The translations under genes were made by a program, and so were the position numbers. 64,000 bases of DNA from Gnetum montanum (Eukaryota > Streptophyta > Gnetopsida > Gnetales > Gnetaceae). Below are positions 1 through 11,689 of this stretch, one piece after another. Under the pieces are notes generated by a model. That model was not told where the DNA came from. It saw nothing but the letters and a program-made list of their open reading frames with translations, and searched no databases. Positions within the stretch are counted from its first letter, which is position 1; the number at the start of each line of letters is the position of its first letter. The stretch lies in contig MNCI01033523.1 in NCBI GenBank assembly GCA_015680685.1, forward strand, positions 1 through 64,000, given 5' to 3'.

Positions 1-640
1 AGATAAAATGATGATATATGCAAATCCAACTAATATTAGTTATGTAGAATGATCAATAAAGATTATGAATGGGATTAAAAGATGTTTAAGATNGAATGAT
101 CAATAAAGATTATGAATGGGATTAAAAGATGTTTAAGATGAAAAGTTATTCCTATTATTAATCTTATTTGGAAAAGACATTGAATACAAGATCAAACAAT
201 AACACATAAATAGTACCTATTTGTTAGTATAGTATGCTTATGCTATTGTTTGACTAAGCTATGTACCTTGAAACTATATTAGTAGGTATGATTGGTATTT
301 GAATTTAATTTCATTTATTGTATTGTATTTTAGCTTTTTTACTTTGATAAATAAACATTATTGCACTAATCCCTTTGTTACATTTAAGTTAGTAAGTATC
401 ATATACTAGATAGATTAGTAGTACATGGGATACTACATCATGTTAGTGGTATGCTTTGATATTATATGTTTGATCTGCTTTATGATTGTTGAGAAAGTAA
501 CTAACGAATTTTTTTATTTAGTATTTTAATTTCTTTAGTTTATGTTCTTTTATAAAGTGGCTTTTGGTAGTACCTTAGTTAGTTATGTTAGATATTAAAC
601 CCTTAGTTAGTAATTCGATGTACACATATACATTAATTTG
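1..640. other. AT-rich intergenic sequence, no gene seen
   Basis: No coding similarity is visible on either strand and no RNA gene is recognisable. The only structure is the duplicated segment around the N at 93, listed separately. Confidence 0.6.
47..139. repeat. 46-bp perfect duplication flanking a single N
   Basis: Positions 47-92 and 94-139 are identical and separated only by the N at 93. An ordinary tandem repeat would not need an N at the exact junction, so this is most likely two overlapping contig ends joined without merging. Confidence 0.85.
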
Positions 641-2232
641 CTTATAAGGGGAATCCCAGTATATCACCAATGGGTAAGATCCCATTATATTATATTATTT
701 TTATTAATTTTAGAAATATTGAATAAATTATATCTTCGTTTACTTTTTAGTGTTTTTCACTAAAATTGCCCATTGGTTGAACCATAACATGCCCTTGTAA
801 TTATAAATACCTAATGACACTTCCATTAGAAACCATTCATTTCCTACACAAAAAATCTAGAAAAAATAGCCAAAAAGGAAGATCATGCTGAATAGGAGAG
901 TCTCACCATTCAAGATTGCACTATTATCTTGGACTATTCTAAGTTCTTTTCTTTTAGATTTCATTCTAGTATTTACTTGGTTCGAACTATTGAAATAAAA
1001 AACTTAGCTAGTTTTGCTACATTGGATTTTTTATAACATTTTTCATAAAATTAACATACTCTATTCAACTAGGTACTTTGACATCCATTTTTTTAGATGT
1101 GAAAGTGCCACAAAATTAAAGGTTTATGATAGTATGTAAAACATTGTTGGTTCATATGTGTAGATTAGATAGAGAATGTAGCTAAGTTCATGTGTTGCTT
1201 GTGGATTTATGCTTCAATCTTCTAAATGTGTAATCATGGTTCTTTTTCTTATTTGTTTTTTGTTTAAAAACTTGAGCATATTCAATGTGGGATAGATTTT
1301 AATTAGTCTTTTTAGATACATACGAATTATGTTTGGGGTTTGGATCTTGCTTTAAATAATTAATATTGTCTAATTTTTTACATAAATTTCATATTTTCTT
1401 TATATCATAATTTTATGTTTTTTGCTTATTTTGGAAAAAAAAAATGGTTTTGCAAGAATTATCATATCAACTATTTTTGAGTATGAGTATTACTCATTTT
1501 ATTCATCCTATAATTTCTTAATGTGATTACTATTGGTTTTGATTCATTCTAAGAATTTCTAAGTTTCATTATTTTAGGAATGTTCATTGAATTTTCTTAG
1601 GGTTTGGATACCTTATGGCATTGTTATTTTGTTGATCATATTTTTCCTAGTTTGATGAGTCATTTATGATTGCCAATCCATGTCCTTAGTGCTCATGGTA
1701 TTCTTGTTAATTGTCAATTATTTCTTGATTTTTTAATGCTATATTCTATCTATTTTATTTTTCACACTAAAACCATGAGTCATTGTGATATTGCAAAAGT
1801 TAATATGAGTTTTTGTTAGATTGTGATCTTCCACAATGGTCATGGTGAGGTCATGGCTCTATTATTTTATCATCTTTCACATTTCTAGTCTCGCTTCTTC
1901 AAAAACCTATAAAACCATGAGTTATGGTCTAGTCATGGTAAGGTTATGATCAAGCATTCTCTATCGTTTTCACTATATTATGCCATTTAGTGAGACTACC
2001 TATCAATTACAAATCATGGTTGGATTAAAGTCTATTAAACAAGGATTCTAGTAAAATCATATCTAAATTGTTATTAAGTTTTTTAATAATAGTTTCTAGT
2101 GATGGTATTTTTGTAAATACCATGAATCATGGTCAGTTTGTGGTTAATTCATTGTCAATTATCACAAGTTATAGTAAGATTTTTGTAAAATCATGATATC
2201 TGAATTTTTCTATTCTTGCTCCCTTCTTGATA
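600..2232 (+). mobile_element. Possible forward LTR relic rich in CATGGT/ACCATGA words
   Basis: The segment has a TATA-like site near 802 and many CATGGT, ATGACC and CCATGAG words between about 1680 and 2200. The same vocabulary fills the R-U5 part of the reverse copia LTR at 10260-11681. It ends near 2229 with TGATATTAGAGG, which resembles the plant copia primer-binding site TGGTATCAGAG. Neither TG/CA termini nor a partner LTR could be fixed, so this is an inference from composition and layout. Confidence 0.3.
802..809 (+). promoter_or_regulatory. TATAAATA box in the putative LTR
   Basis: The exact string TATAAATA is followed by mixed leader-like sequence. Its position near the left of the putative LTR relic parallels the reverse copia LTR, where TATAAATA also lies near the LTR start. 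Confidence 0.3.
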
Positions 2233-3900
2233 TTAGAGGTTAGCTTGACATGTTTTGATAGATTTTGATCTCCTTAAATATAGTTTGTTAAAATTGAATG
2301 ATGCTAGTTTTGATTTCAAAGTTATTTGTTAAACCCTTCAAATTATTTGTCCTAGTGGGCTATTGGTTGCATTCCACCATCAGTCTAGCTTTCATTGTAG
2401 GCTAAATTCTACATGATAAGATGATCTATAACTCATTGATCCTTTTTTCTAATGCATCTAGAAGGTTAAAGGTCAATCCTAGGTGATGTCTCCACTATTG
2501 GTAGTTTGGTTTAGGACTAATTAATAAATCCATGAACACAGAAATTTTGTATTTGATTTAGAAATTTGGACAACCATACATGATCAATGAAGTGTAATAT
2601 GCACTAGCCTCCTTACCTTGAGGTTAAATAATGAATTAGATATTTAATTTTGGATAGGTTTTGTTTAATATTTACATTGATGTATGATATATTCTCATTG
2701 ATATTTTATTTATTTATGCATACATACTTATCTTACAAGCTATCATGCCTTCAACAAGCCATCATAAGACTTTTTCTCAATATAGCTAAAGGAGATTCCA
2801 ATATTTCTCACTTAGAGTATATTGATCCCTTCACCTCTTATTTTTAGATTACTAGAAATATGTGGAGCATGAAGATCATTTAATGTTTGTTGTTGACTTT
2901 GGATTTGATGCATAATTATTTTCTAGCACTAGTTTTTTGTGTCTTGTTATATTCATAATGTTTTATAGATTTGTGTTAGAATATTTTCCTTGCATGTTTC
3001 TTGCATTTGGATTATGGATATTATGTATGGTTGAGCATACTTTAATTATGCTATATATTTATTTTTATATTTCAAATTTTCATATTTATATTTTCTCTAT
3101 CTCCTTTCAATTTAATATTGATTTTTAGTACTTATATATATGTTAATATAGTATATTATTTATTTTTTGTTATGATAAACAATGGTTAGAATATAAGCTT
3201 GAGCTTAATTCCATGAGAGAGCATCCTTTTGATTTACCTTATTAACATCTAGGAGATAGATCTAAAGAGGGGGATTTTACTTTAATATAGAAAGATCAAG
3301 ATTTAGATGTTGTGAACCATGAGCTAAGGTAAGCTATATTTCTAGATGTTATTTCATATCTCATCTAGAATAGCTTTTTATTTAATCTAGAATGTACCAT
3401 TAATTTTGAAAAATTTCAAATAATGTATATGCTTAGCAATATATTATTGTTTGAATGATGTTATAAAAGTTGATAATACTTGAATATGAATAATGATTTT
3501 TTAAGATGAATTTATCAAGATTTATTGTATCAATAAATCTATATTTTGGTGTAGTATTATTATTTAAAATTTGACCAATAATAAATTAATCTTGCAAACA
3601 TATTCTAGTAAATTTGATTTATTAGTTGTTTATAGACACTAAAGAAATTTTAAATCCTCATCCAAAATACCAATATGATTAAAGATCCATGATTAACATT
3701 ATATAATCCCTCCAATATTATTGTAAATATTCTAAAAGCATATATTTTTCCTCTTTCTTTTTTTATTAATTTTTTCTACTTAAAATTTTATTTTATATAT
3801 TTTCAACCATCTTTAAGTCCTTTTATTTATCTTAATCCTACTATTTTGTTTTTGAATTTGATATCCATGCATAAACTATATTATTTCAATTTAGATATTT
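2233..3900. other. AT-rich sequence without recognisable genes
   Basis: Short open frames occur but have no recognisable domain and very biased composition. A purine run at about 3262-3275 (AAAGAGGGGGA) could be a polypurine tract of a decayed LTR element, but no LTR could be placed beside it. Confidence 0.5.
3072..3176 (+). repeat. Left copy of a dispersed 105-bp repeat
   Basis: This segment recurs in the same orientation at 6731-6835 with about one mismatch. The second copy starts at the first base after the N at 6730. The sequences diverge immediately after the copy. Confidence 0.8.
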
Positions 3901-6729
3901 CTATCCTAGATTTGCTAGATTTACATGTTAATCTCTTTAAAGGAAGTGTTTTTTTTTTAATAAAAAACATTTTCCTATAGTGTCTAACATTCAATATGCA
4001 TCTTGTTTATCTTCTTTTCATATACATGAATGTTCAAGTTCACACATCACTCAATCCATGTAATATCTTTCTCATTTCTAGGACATACAAGAAACATCAT
4101 CCCTAGTTGGATACCCATAAATAGATTGAAAGATGATTTTGACTCATTTTTCTTGTGACCATACCCTAATTCCTCTTCAATAAAATTGTATGTTTGTTAT
4201 TCCTCTGCTCTAGTTGCTAACACACCTTTTTTTTTTCTAGGTAATAATCCTGAACTCAAATTTGAAGAGAAATGTCATGCATTTTTTCAATCATCCAATT
4301 GTTGGATAATCCTTTCCCAATGTTCAATTCTTTTTCCAATACTATTATATCACTATTCTAGAGATTTCTTACAATCTCCTCATTCTATTATATAATATAA
4401 CTCTAAATTCTCTTTGCAATATTTTCTAATTCAATCCCATCTATACCTAAATATGATAGTAAAAGCAAATCTTCTAGAGGAAGATATGGCTGAGCTTTCT
4501 TCCATGTCTACTTATCAATGGGATTAGACTAATCTTTCTCAAAAATATTTCTTTTCCATGATATTACTAGTATATCATGAAGCACATTGAATCATTTGCA
4601 ATGAATGTTCTTTGCCCTAACTATATATTTCATTATATTTGACATATAATATTGTATGTAGCTTTTGAAGTCATAAACATTATCTATAATGTAAGGAATA
4701 TAATTCTACTTACGTTTATAGTATACTTTGTGATAGATATCCATAGGCTATGATAAACTAAATACAATATTTGATTGATGACCAAAGAGTTAATCTATAT
4801 CTTCATGAGTCTAACCAATATGAAGAAATTCTAATTCAATGACATTGAAAATCCTCTGGGCTATTGGCAAAGATAGAAATAAAAAAAAAAGTTATTTTTG
4901 TTATCCCTACCATAGTTATGCATTTGTAGAAATAAAGTCCCTCAAATTGATGCATAATTCCTTGTAATCTCATTTATCGTTTCAATTTCATATTTTAGAT
5001 TATTTATTTTTTGAAGAATGGAGTTATCAAGCAATGCATAATCATGTAGACTCTATTATTTAGTAATACTATGAATATAACCATGTTGGATAATTAGTTA
5101 CATCTCCAAATCACATAGACACTTTACAAGAGAAGTTTTTGTCAACTACAAGTTCATTTTATCATAAAATAACAAAAATGGTTGAATCCACCATTAACCT
5201 TACCAAAAACTAGTATACCTATTAAAGAAAATTGAAATATATCTTTTCTTGATATACCCTTAGGTATTATAAGTAGTCTAGGAAGTCTTATCTTATTTCT
5301 ACCCATATTGTTATGGATTATGCCTAAGCACATACCTTGATGTCTTATCAAATCTTGATGACTGAAGTATACATACCTACACACTATAACATAGTTCAAA
5401 TGTAGAGTACATTCTATCTATCATTTTTCCTTTTCAACATGATCGTAAGTTTATTTTCTTCTATAATCCAAATTCTAAAAATCCTGACACATACTAAAAT
5501 CAAATCATGCACTTCTATGAAGACTACATCTAGAAAATGGTTCAAAAACAACTTAGACATCAAGCTTTTACTCAAGGTAGGAATATTCATTTTCTTCAAC
5601 ATAGGATTTTAATAGCCATAAAGAAAAATCATTTGATTCATTATCATTGACAATTATTTTACCTGTGTTGTTGTACCATTCCAAATAATTTATCTTGTTG
5701 TATTCGAAGAATGATCAGGCAACACTTATATCAACTTAATAACATGAATTACAACTATTTTTTGTATCCTTGGTTTTATCTTCTCCTTATTTTTCTTGAT
5801 TTTCTCTAATAATACCTTTTTGATAACTAAGAATATGATTGTAAAATATGCTACATTGAATAATATGAATTTATCTCCATGATGATTTGCATATTTTCTT
5901 AGCATTGAATTTCATTATTGAGGCTAGTAATCTATCATTTATCACTTCTTTGTTTCTATGCAACTAATTAAATACAAAGACTCTTTTCATAATTTCATCC
6001 ATGTTAGAAATTAATCTACTTGGTAGGCCAAACTCTACCAATGTTATTTTGCCAAGATGCCTATTCCTAAAGTAATGAATTTCATTAATATGTTGGTTGA
6101 ATAACATAGAAATAGTTTAAGTTGTTCCACTTGATGAATAGCTAAATCCTCATTAGATATTGAATGTAAGTTAGATATATGAACATGTATTCTCCTTTTG
6201 TAATGAAGAGCTTCTATCCTACAGTTACATAAAGGATATTGTAGTTGATAACTAATTTGATTATCCTTTGTTATCTCCTTTCATGAAATAATTAATTGAC
6301 AACCTTCTAGTTGCCTCTTAGGTAGTTATATCATGCATCTAGACTTATTATCCTCAAGAAACAATACATCACATAATACCATACTAAACATTTGCTATTT
6401 TATTTAAAAAAGAAAGCATCACATTTACTATAAATATATTTCGCAAAAATACCAAATTCTAATATTTCTAGTTGAATTTATTTTGGTAGACTATCCTCCT
6501 CTAACTTTTAACTATCTTACACTAGATCATCCTTCTTATTGTACTATATAGTTTCCTCTATCAACATGTGTTCTTGATGATACTCATAATGCAATTGCAG
6601 TTTTTGTCTAAAAAATTATTTTTTGTATGAAATTCTTCATCTATGGACATCTTCATTAAATTCTACAAAACATTTTAGAATTTTTCATTAATAGATAAAT
6701 CCATTTTAGAAATTTCATTTTCATCAATT
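3901..6729 (-). other. Unrecognised, possibly ancient coding relic
   Basis: Reverse-strand translation in shifting frames gives stretches that look more protein-like than the flanks, notably around 5160-5400, 5410-5700 and 6080-6260. The composition is mixed, with charged residues and Trp or Cys in clusters. Stops and frameshifts are frequent. I could not match it to gag, protease, integrase, reverse transcriptase or a plant gene family. It lies in the direction expected for the 3' part of the copia element upstream, but no RNase H or LTR is visible, and the N at 6730 separates the two. Confidence 0.25.
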
Positions 6730-6730
6730 N

Positions 6731-6835
6731 TCAAATTTTCAAATTTATATTTTCTCTATCTCCTTTCAATTTAATATTGATTTTTAGTACTTATATATAT
6801 GTTAATATAGTATATTATTTATTTTTTGTTATGAT
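6731..6835 (+). repeat. Right copy of a dispersed 105-bp repeat, abutting an N
   Basis: Near-identical to 3072-3176 and starting directly after the N at 6730. This suggests that the join at the N was made inside repeated sequence. Confidence 0.8.
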
Positions 6836-6929
6836 TTTTTATTTTTTCCTTTTAGTTATTATTTCATCATATCTTTCTTTTACTTTCTTATCATTATGTT
6901 AGCTATGATATTCAGTTTTCTTACCATGA

Positions 6930-7914
6930 TCAATCATTTATTTAGGAGTTTTATCTAATGTAATGCTCTTTAACCCAAGGCTAGAAAGGAGGGTGTTACA
7001 TGTGGTGTCTCTCCTTGCATCTTTTAGATCATATTTTTCTATGATGTTTTTGGAATATTTAGTTTGTTGCATCTTCTATGCATTCTCATCGTACTCTACT
7101 TGGATAACTAGGAAATACCTTAGTACTACTAAATCCTTCATCTTAAATTCTTTTTTGTATCTCTCATAAAGATTGAAATAAATTTTTCAAAATTTGATAG
7201 GAAGATAAAGTCATCAACATATAATGCGATCAAAATTACATCAATATCTACATGTTATAGATTTTGTAGCTTCTCTTGAGAAGAAAATCATTGATTCTGT
7301 GGAACCAATCCCTTAGAGATTGCTTGAATCCATAGAAAGATTTATTGATCTTGCATACTTTATGTTCTTAGTCTTGAATTTAAAATCCTTCCAGTTAGAG
7401 AATATATACTTCTTCTTCTAACACATCATTAAGGAAGGTTGACTTAACATCCATTTGATACATTTTACCTTGAGATGGACTACAATGAAGATCATTAGGT
7501 TGATTATTTCAAATCTTACAATAGAAACAAAGATTTCTAGAGAGTTCATGTGCTTCTTTTTCTTAAAGCTCATTGTTACCAATCTTTTCTTATGATTGAA
7601 GCTATTTTTATTTTTACTAAACTTTATTTTGAACATCCACTTTGTGTCTTATCCTTTGATTTTTCCACTAAGGATCATGCATTCCTCTTCATTATTACAT
7701 CATATTTCTTTTACATTATAGTCTTTTATTTGTTTTAATTTTAGGGCTTCTTCACACATGATGGCTCATTAATTAAGATCACGTAGATGATATTAGATCT
7801 TTCTTAACTTATATATATCTTCTTTGGAAGTTAGTGTTAAGAATTTAATATAAGATGTGATCCTTCTCATACATGGCCTTGGCCATTAGGTTAGTTCCTC
7901 CTTCTTCTCATCCC
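6930..7914 (-). pseudogene. Copia reverse transcriptase (decayed)
   Basis: This would copy the element's RNA into DNA. Going leftwards, a stretch at 7636-7418 matches the copia block around TFAPVARxxTIR and the following QMDVKxAFLNG region, although the central residues are altered. KVCKINKSFYGFKQ (near 7365-7320) matches the KLxKSLYGLKQ block. YVDD, the catalytic motif, is intact at 7221-7210. At about 7140-7090 MKDLVVLRYFL matches the MKDLGxLxYFLGIxV block. Frameshifts separate these blocks, so no functional enzyme is encoded. The block order and YVDD leave little doubt about identity. Confidence 0.88.
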
Positions 7915-9190
7915 CTAGCAGGAGTCAAACCCTAAGGCTTGCTCATTAAATATTAGACTTCTTAATACATGCCACTTCTTCTCAAGTTGATCAAAACACA
8001 TGTAGTCATGTTTTTTGAAATTGTATCTAAGAAATACATACTTCCTACCTTTATTATCTAACTTCCCTACAAGAGAATAGGTTATCTTTATATAACATAC
8101 ACATCCAAATATGTTAATATGGGAGAGATTTGACATCTTGTTATATAACTCATAGGGATTCCTTTTGCATACAGGAGATGTGATAAGCATATTAAAAATA
8201 TATGCAACCATGTGGATTATCTCAATCCAATAGGAATTAGGAAGAAATTCATGCTTTAGCAACATCTATGCATTTATTAGATAAAACCATTCTTCTTCTT
8301 AGTCACTATTACATTATTCCTCATACCCATATGTAGTTTGCATTGAGATTCTCTAACTTTTATAAAATTCATCAAAGTTCTCCTTTGCAAATTCACCTTC
8401 TCTATTACTTCTTATTAATTTGATCTTTAATCCAAGCCTATTTTCCATTAACTTATTGAAATTTTAAAAGATCCCTAATACTTCATCTTTGGATTAGAGG
8501 ATGGAGGCCCAATTTTAGCTAAAAAATAGTCAACAACCATCAAAAAATATTTACCTTCTAAATGAGAAATTGTGGGCATTGAACCCATAATATCCATGTG
8601 AATTAGCTTGAATGACTTGTTTCTTCTCTTGGTTATGTTAAAATTTGAAATAACTTTTTATTTATCCTTTTGACATGTCTTTCAAACCTCTTGAGGTACT
8701 TCTTGAAAGTTTAATCCAATGGCTACTTGATTTCTAATGAGCTTCAAAAACTTGAAGTAGGATACATGACCAAGGCATCAATTTCACAATTCTTTTATGT
8801 CATTCTTGGAAAACCATTAATTTCAACTTACATGAATGAATTACATTACTCAAAAATAATAGATCTTGTTTTCCAAAATGGAAACCTTTGCAAATAGACC
8901 ATGACTATTTGAGGTGGTGCATTTTTCATTATTAAAAATAAGTTTATCACCTTTTCTTAATATTTAATCAACTAGAAGAAGAGAATTGGATAACTGAGAA
9001 ACATATAATACATCATGAAATTGGATGAAATTATCATTATGAAAAATAATTTGACGCTTGCCAATGTCTTAAATTTTTACATAAGCCCCCATTAACTACT
9101 TTAATTGCTCTAAGAATCTTATCATCTTTGAACACTATGAAAAAATCCTTATGAGAGAACATATGATTACTATGTTTACTATCAATTATT
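7915..9190 (-). pseudogene. Copia protease remnant and integrase (decayed)
   Basis: At about 9187-9161 the reverse strand reads DSKHSNHM, a degraded copia protease active-site block (normally DSGxxxHM). Next come a GAG-pre-integrase-like stretch and the integrase core, in which HMDIMG-like sequence lies near 8600 (normally HxDxxGP). The 8265-7915 segment is an unbroken 116-codon frame matching the integrase C-terminal part: AYIFN, P(Y)EL, SHINIFGCVCY and the following GRKYVFLRYN, as in the family's VFGCxxY and KCIFLGY blocks. Integrase inserts the cDNA. Multiple stops upstream of 8265 make it non-functional. Confidence 0.88.
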
Positions 9191-9289
9191 CATCTCAAAG
9201 GATTAATCTATTTATTCATGTAGAAAGAATAAAAATTAGTATTATAACCATCACTTACTTACCTTTACATTGAGCTAATGAAGAGTGTC

Positions 9290-10215
9290 CTTCTTGTTAT
9301 GCTTAATTGTTACCTTCTTGAATGGTAATGTTTTTAAACTCATTTTGAACCAAAACATGTTCTCCATGTGACCCTTCTTCATGAAATTTTTACATCTGTA
9401 ATGGATGAACATTATTTAAAGTTTTTTTTCCTTTATTGGAATTTGGATTTCCACCTTGTTTTCTTTCTCTTCGGTCTCTTTTTCTACCTTTGATATTTCA
9501 TAGCTACTTATTATATGATGGTGCTTTGCACCTTTGAATGTTTATTCTTTCTCTTTCTATTCTTCCTTGGTCTCTATCTCTTGAAGAAGTTTGAGTAATA
9601 AACATTATCTTTTCTTGATGATGATGAAGTTCTTAATTCTTAGAGAGCTCTTAGGCTTGATAAAAATTCATCTAAAGAACAAGTAAAGAGGTTTCTTATT
9701 TGAATTATAATTTATATAACATTATCAAATCTATAGTTATCATATAACATTTTCATCACTTTGTATACTTTTTAATGGATGAAGTAATAAAAATTATGCC
9801 CTTCCATATTTCTAAGACATAGAATATGCCTTTCAAGGAAATTCTCAAGGAGCTCACCTTTTTTAACTTTTATATTTTCAAAATGTAACCTTACTTTTAT
9901 CCCATAAATCTTTCTATTGGCCTCATTATCCTTATATTCTTCTTAAAGGACATCCAAACACTCCTTTAAAGTATTTTTAGTTATATTTTTTATCTATCCC
10001 AATGGTTTCACTAGAGCTTCTATATATTATAAACTTATTTTAGGCATCTAACTTAGTATTTTTTACAATTGCTTCATTTGATCCCTTGTTAGAGCATCAA
10101 TAATTGAGAAATTATAAGCTCATTTTCTATAATGATGACACTAAATGAGACCAACAAGAAAATAATTTAGTTCCATTAAACATAATAGAACATTTAGTAA
10201 TATATTTTGAGGCTA
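9290..10215 (-). pseudogene. Copia gag (decayed)
   Basis: Directly downstream of the primer-binding site the reverse strand reads F-N-G-T-N-Y-F, the start of plant copia gag (normally FxGxNYxxW). Around 9960-9850 there is the conserved gag block with ECLDVL and later LLENFLERH. A weakened zinc-knuckle stretch (CKNFMKKGHMEN) lies near 9400. Gag would form the virus-like particle and bind RNA. There are many stops and no full-length frame. Confidence 0.75.
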
Positions 10216-10242
10216 TTTGTTTACCTTATTCTTAGTAACTTC

Positions 10243-10259
10243 TCAACTCTAATATCACT
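10243..10259 (-). promoter_or_regulatory. Primer-binding site of the copia element
   Basis: On the reverse strand the LTR ends in CTAACA and is followed by AGTGATATTAGAGTTGAG. This is close to TGGTATCAGAGC, the plant copia site complementary to initiator tRNA-Met, with a few C-to-T type changes. Confidence 0.7.
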
Positions 10260-11681
10260 TGTTAGGATTAGCAATGGAATAAGATCCCTTTGAATTAGCT
10301 ACAATAAAAGTTTTAGCTTTTTCAAAGTTAATTTTAAATAAAAAAATGTTAACCACAATTGATTGAAAGATCATGGTTTATAATTTCATGAGTCATAATG
10401 ACTAATAATAGGTTGAAGTTAACTCATGTTTTTCTACCATGATCTTTCCATACGTCATAGTTAACTTGAAATATACAAAAATTGACTATGAGTAAACCAT
10501 GAGATAGCCATAATTCATGCTCAAGTTATGGTGAATATTATAACCTCTATGATACCTTATGTACTTCAAATTTAATTCCACAAATGGATCATTATTCATG
10601 AAACTAAATCTCATACCACAAGTCATGGTCTTTAAACATAGGTCATGGATGATCACCACAAATCATGGTGAAGTTGTGATCACCTAGAAATCTATTTATG
10701 CTTATCATGAGTTATGATGAAGTTATGGTTCCATAGAGAATAAAGAATAATTTCAAAAAAATTATAAGAAATATGAGAAACAAAAAAGACTTCAAAATTC
10801 ACAATAAAAAATAAAAACTTTCTACACAACCTCTAAGCATGGTGAGACAAGCTACAATTGAATGATAAACATCAAATGAGCCTTAAATTTAACATATGTA
10901 TATAAAAAATATACAAAACCCATATGGACATGCATAAACTCTTGAATATTTATTTAATTATATTCAAATAACTTTAGAAACATGAGACAAACATGAAAAA
11001 TGATTTTTACAAGCTAAAGATGCTTGAAACAAGCTCACATAAAGAAATTTATGAGCTTTTACATGAAATTATCCCTTCAAAATTTCCTTGGACCAAGCGA
11101 GAAATTAGCTTGGATCTACAAATGAAGAGTAAATCTCATTAAATAGAACATAAGAACACTTATTAATTCTTCAATTATTTATTACTAGCATGAGAAAAAT
11201 ATAATTAACATTAGAAACTTATGAGAACATGAAATTTAAGCATAAATGCAAGAAACATATGAGAATGCATAGAAGTGTTGGAGATTAGGAGAAAAATGCT
11301 TGTGAGAAATTAGGAGAAGAACTCATAACATGGGATTCACTCCTCAAATTGAAATATCCATTCTACAAGAATACAAGAATATAAAAGAAGAAAAGCTTCT
11401 TGAACTATATAACACTTACACAAGAACACTCAAGAATTGAATGGATATATTCTATTTACTTCAACTCAAAATTTAAGAAATGTTTTAATGGAAGGGATTC
11501 ACCCCTATTTATACTTTTTTGTGGAATATTTTACCTCTTAGAACATATGACACACATGAAAACTCTTAGCTCCTTACTCTTTTTAGTAGTTTGCTTCATT
11601 CCTAAGCTTCTATGTCCCTTTTGTTATTTAAAAAAAAAAGACACTTATAACTCTTAATACATTAAAGCAAAAGCACCAACA
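10260..11681 (-). repeat. 1422-bp 5' LTR of the copia element
   Basis: On the reverse strand it begins TGTTGGTGC and ends CTAATCCTAACA, giving the short inverted TG...CA termini expected of an LTR, with the primer-binding site directly after. A TATA box lies about 170 bp in. The remainder (R-U5, about 1.2 kb) is unusually long and is filled with CATGGT, CATGAG and ATGACC words between 10340 and 10740. The right boundary at 11681 was chosen from the TG/CA termini because no second copy is available for comparison. Confidence 0.75.
11506..11513 (-). promoter_or_regulatory. TATAAATA box of the copia LTR
   Basis: TATAAATA on the reverse strand, about 170 bp inside the LTR start, is followed by a GGGGTG leader. 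The position is right for the U3/R promoter that drives the element. Confidence 0.65.
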
Positions 11682-11689
11682 TTAATATA

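Larger units (their letters stand above)
6731..11681 (-). mobile_element. Ty1/copia LTR retrotransposon, reverse strand, 3' end missing
   Basis: Reading leftwards from 11681 the order is 5' LTR, primer-binding site, gag, protease, integrase and reverse transcriptase. Integrase before reverse transcriptase is diagnostic of Ty1/copia. All coding parts carry stops and frameshifts. RNase H and the 3' LTR are not seen before the N at 6730, so the element is either truncated or cut by a misjoin. Its outer LTR edge at 11681 abuts a gypsy pol in the same orientation, so it may have inserted into that element. A target duplication cannot be tested because the other end is missing. Confidence 0.85.

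Noticed and set aside
11400-11657. 85-codon open frame on the + strand at the copia LTR
   Set aside because: It lies wholly in the LTR, antisense to the element, and crosses the TATA region; no domain is seen.
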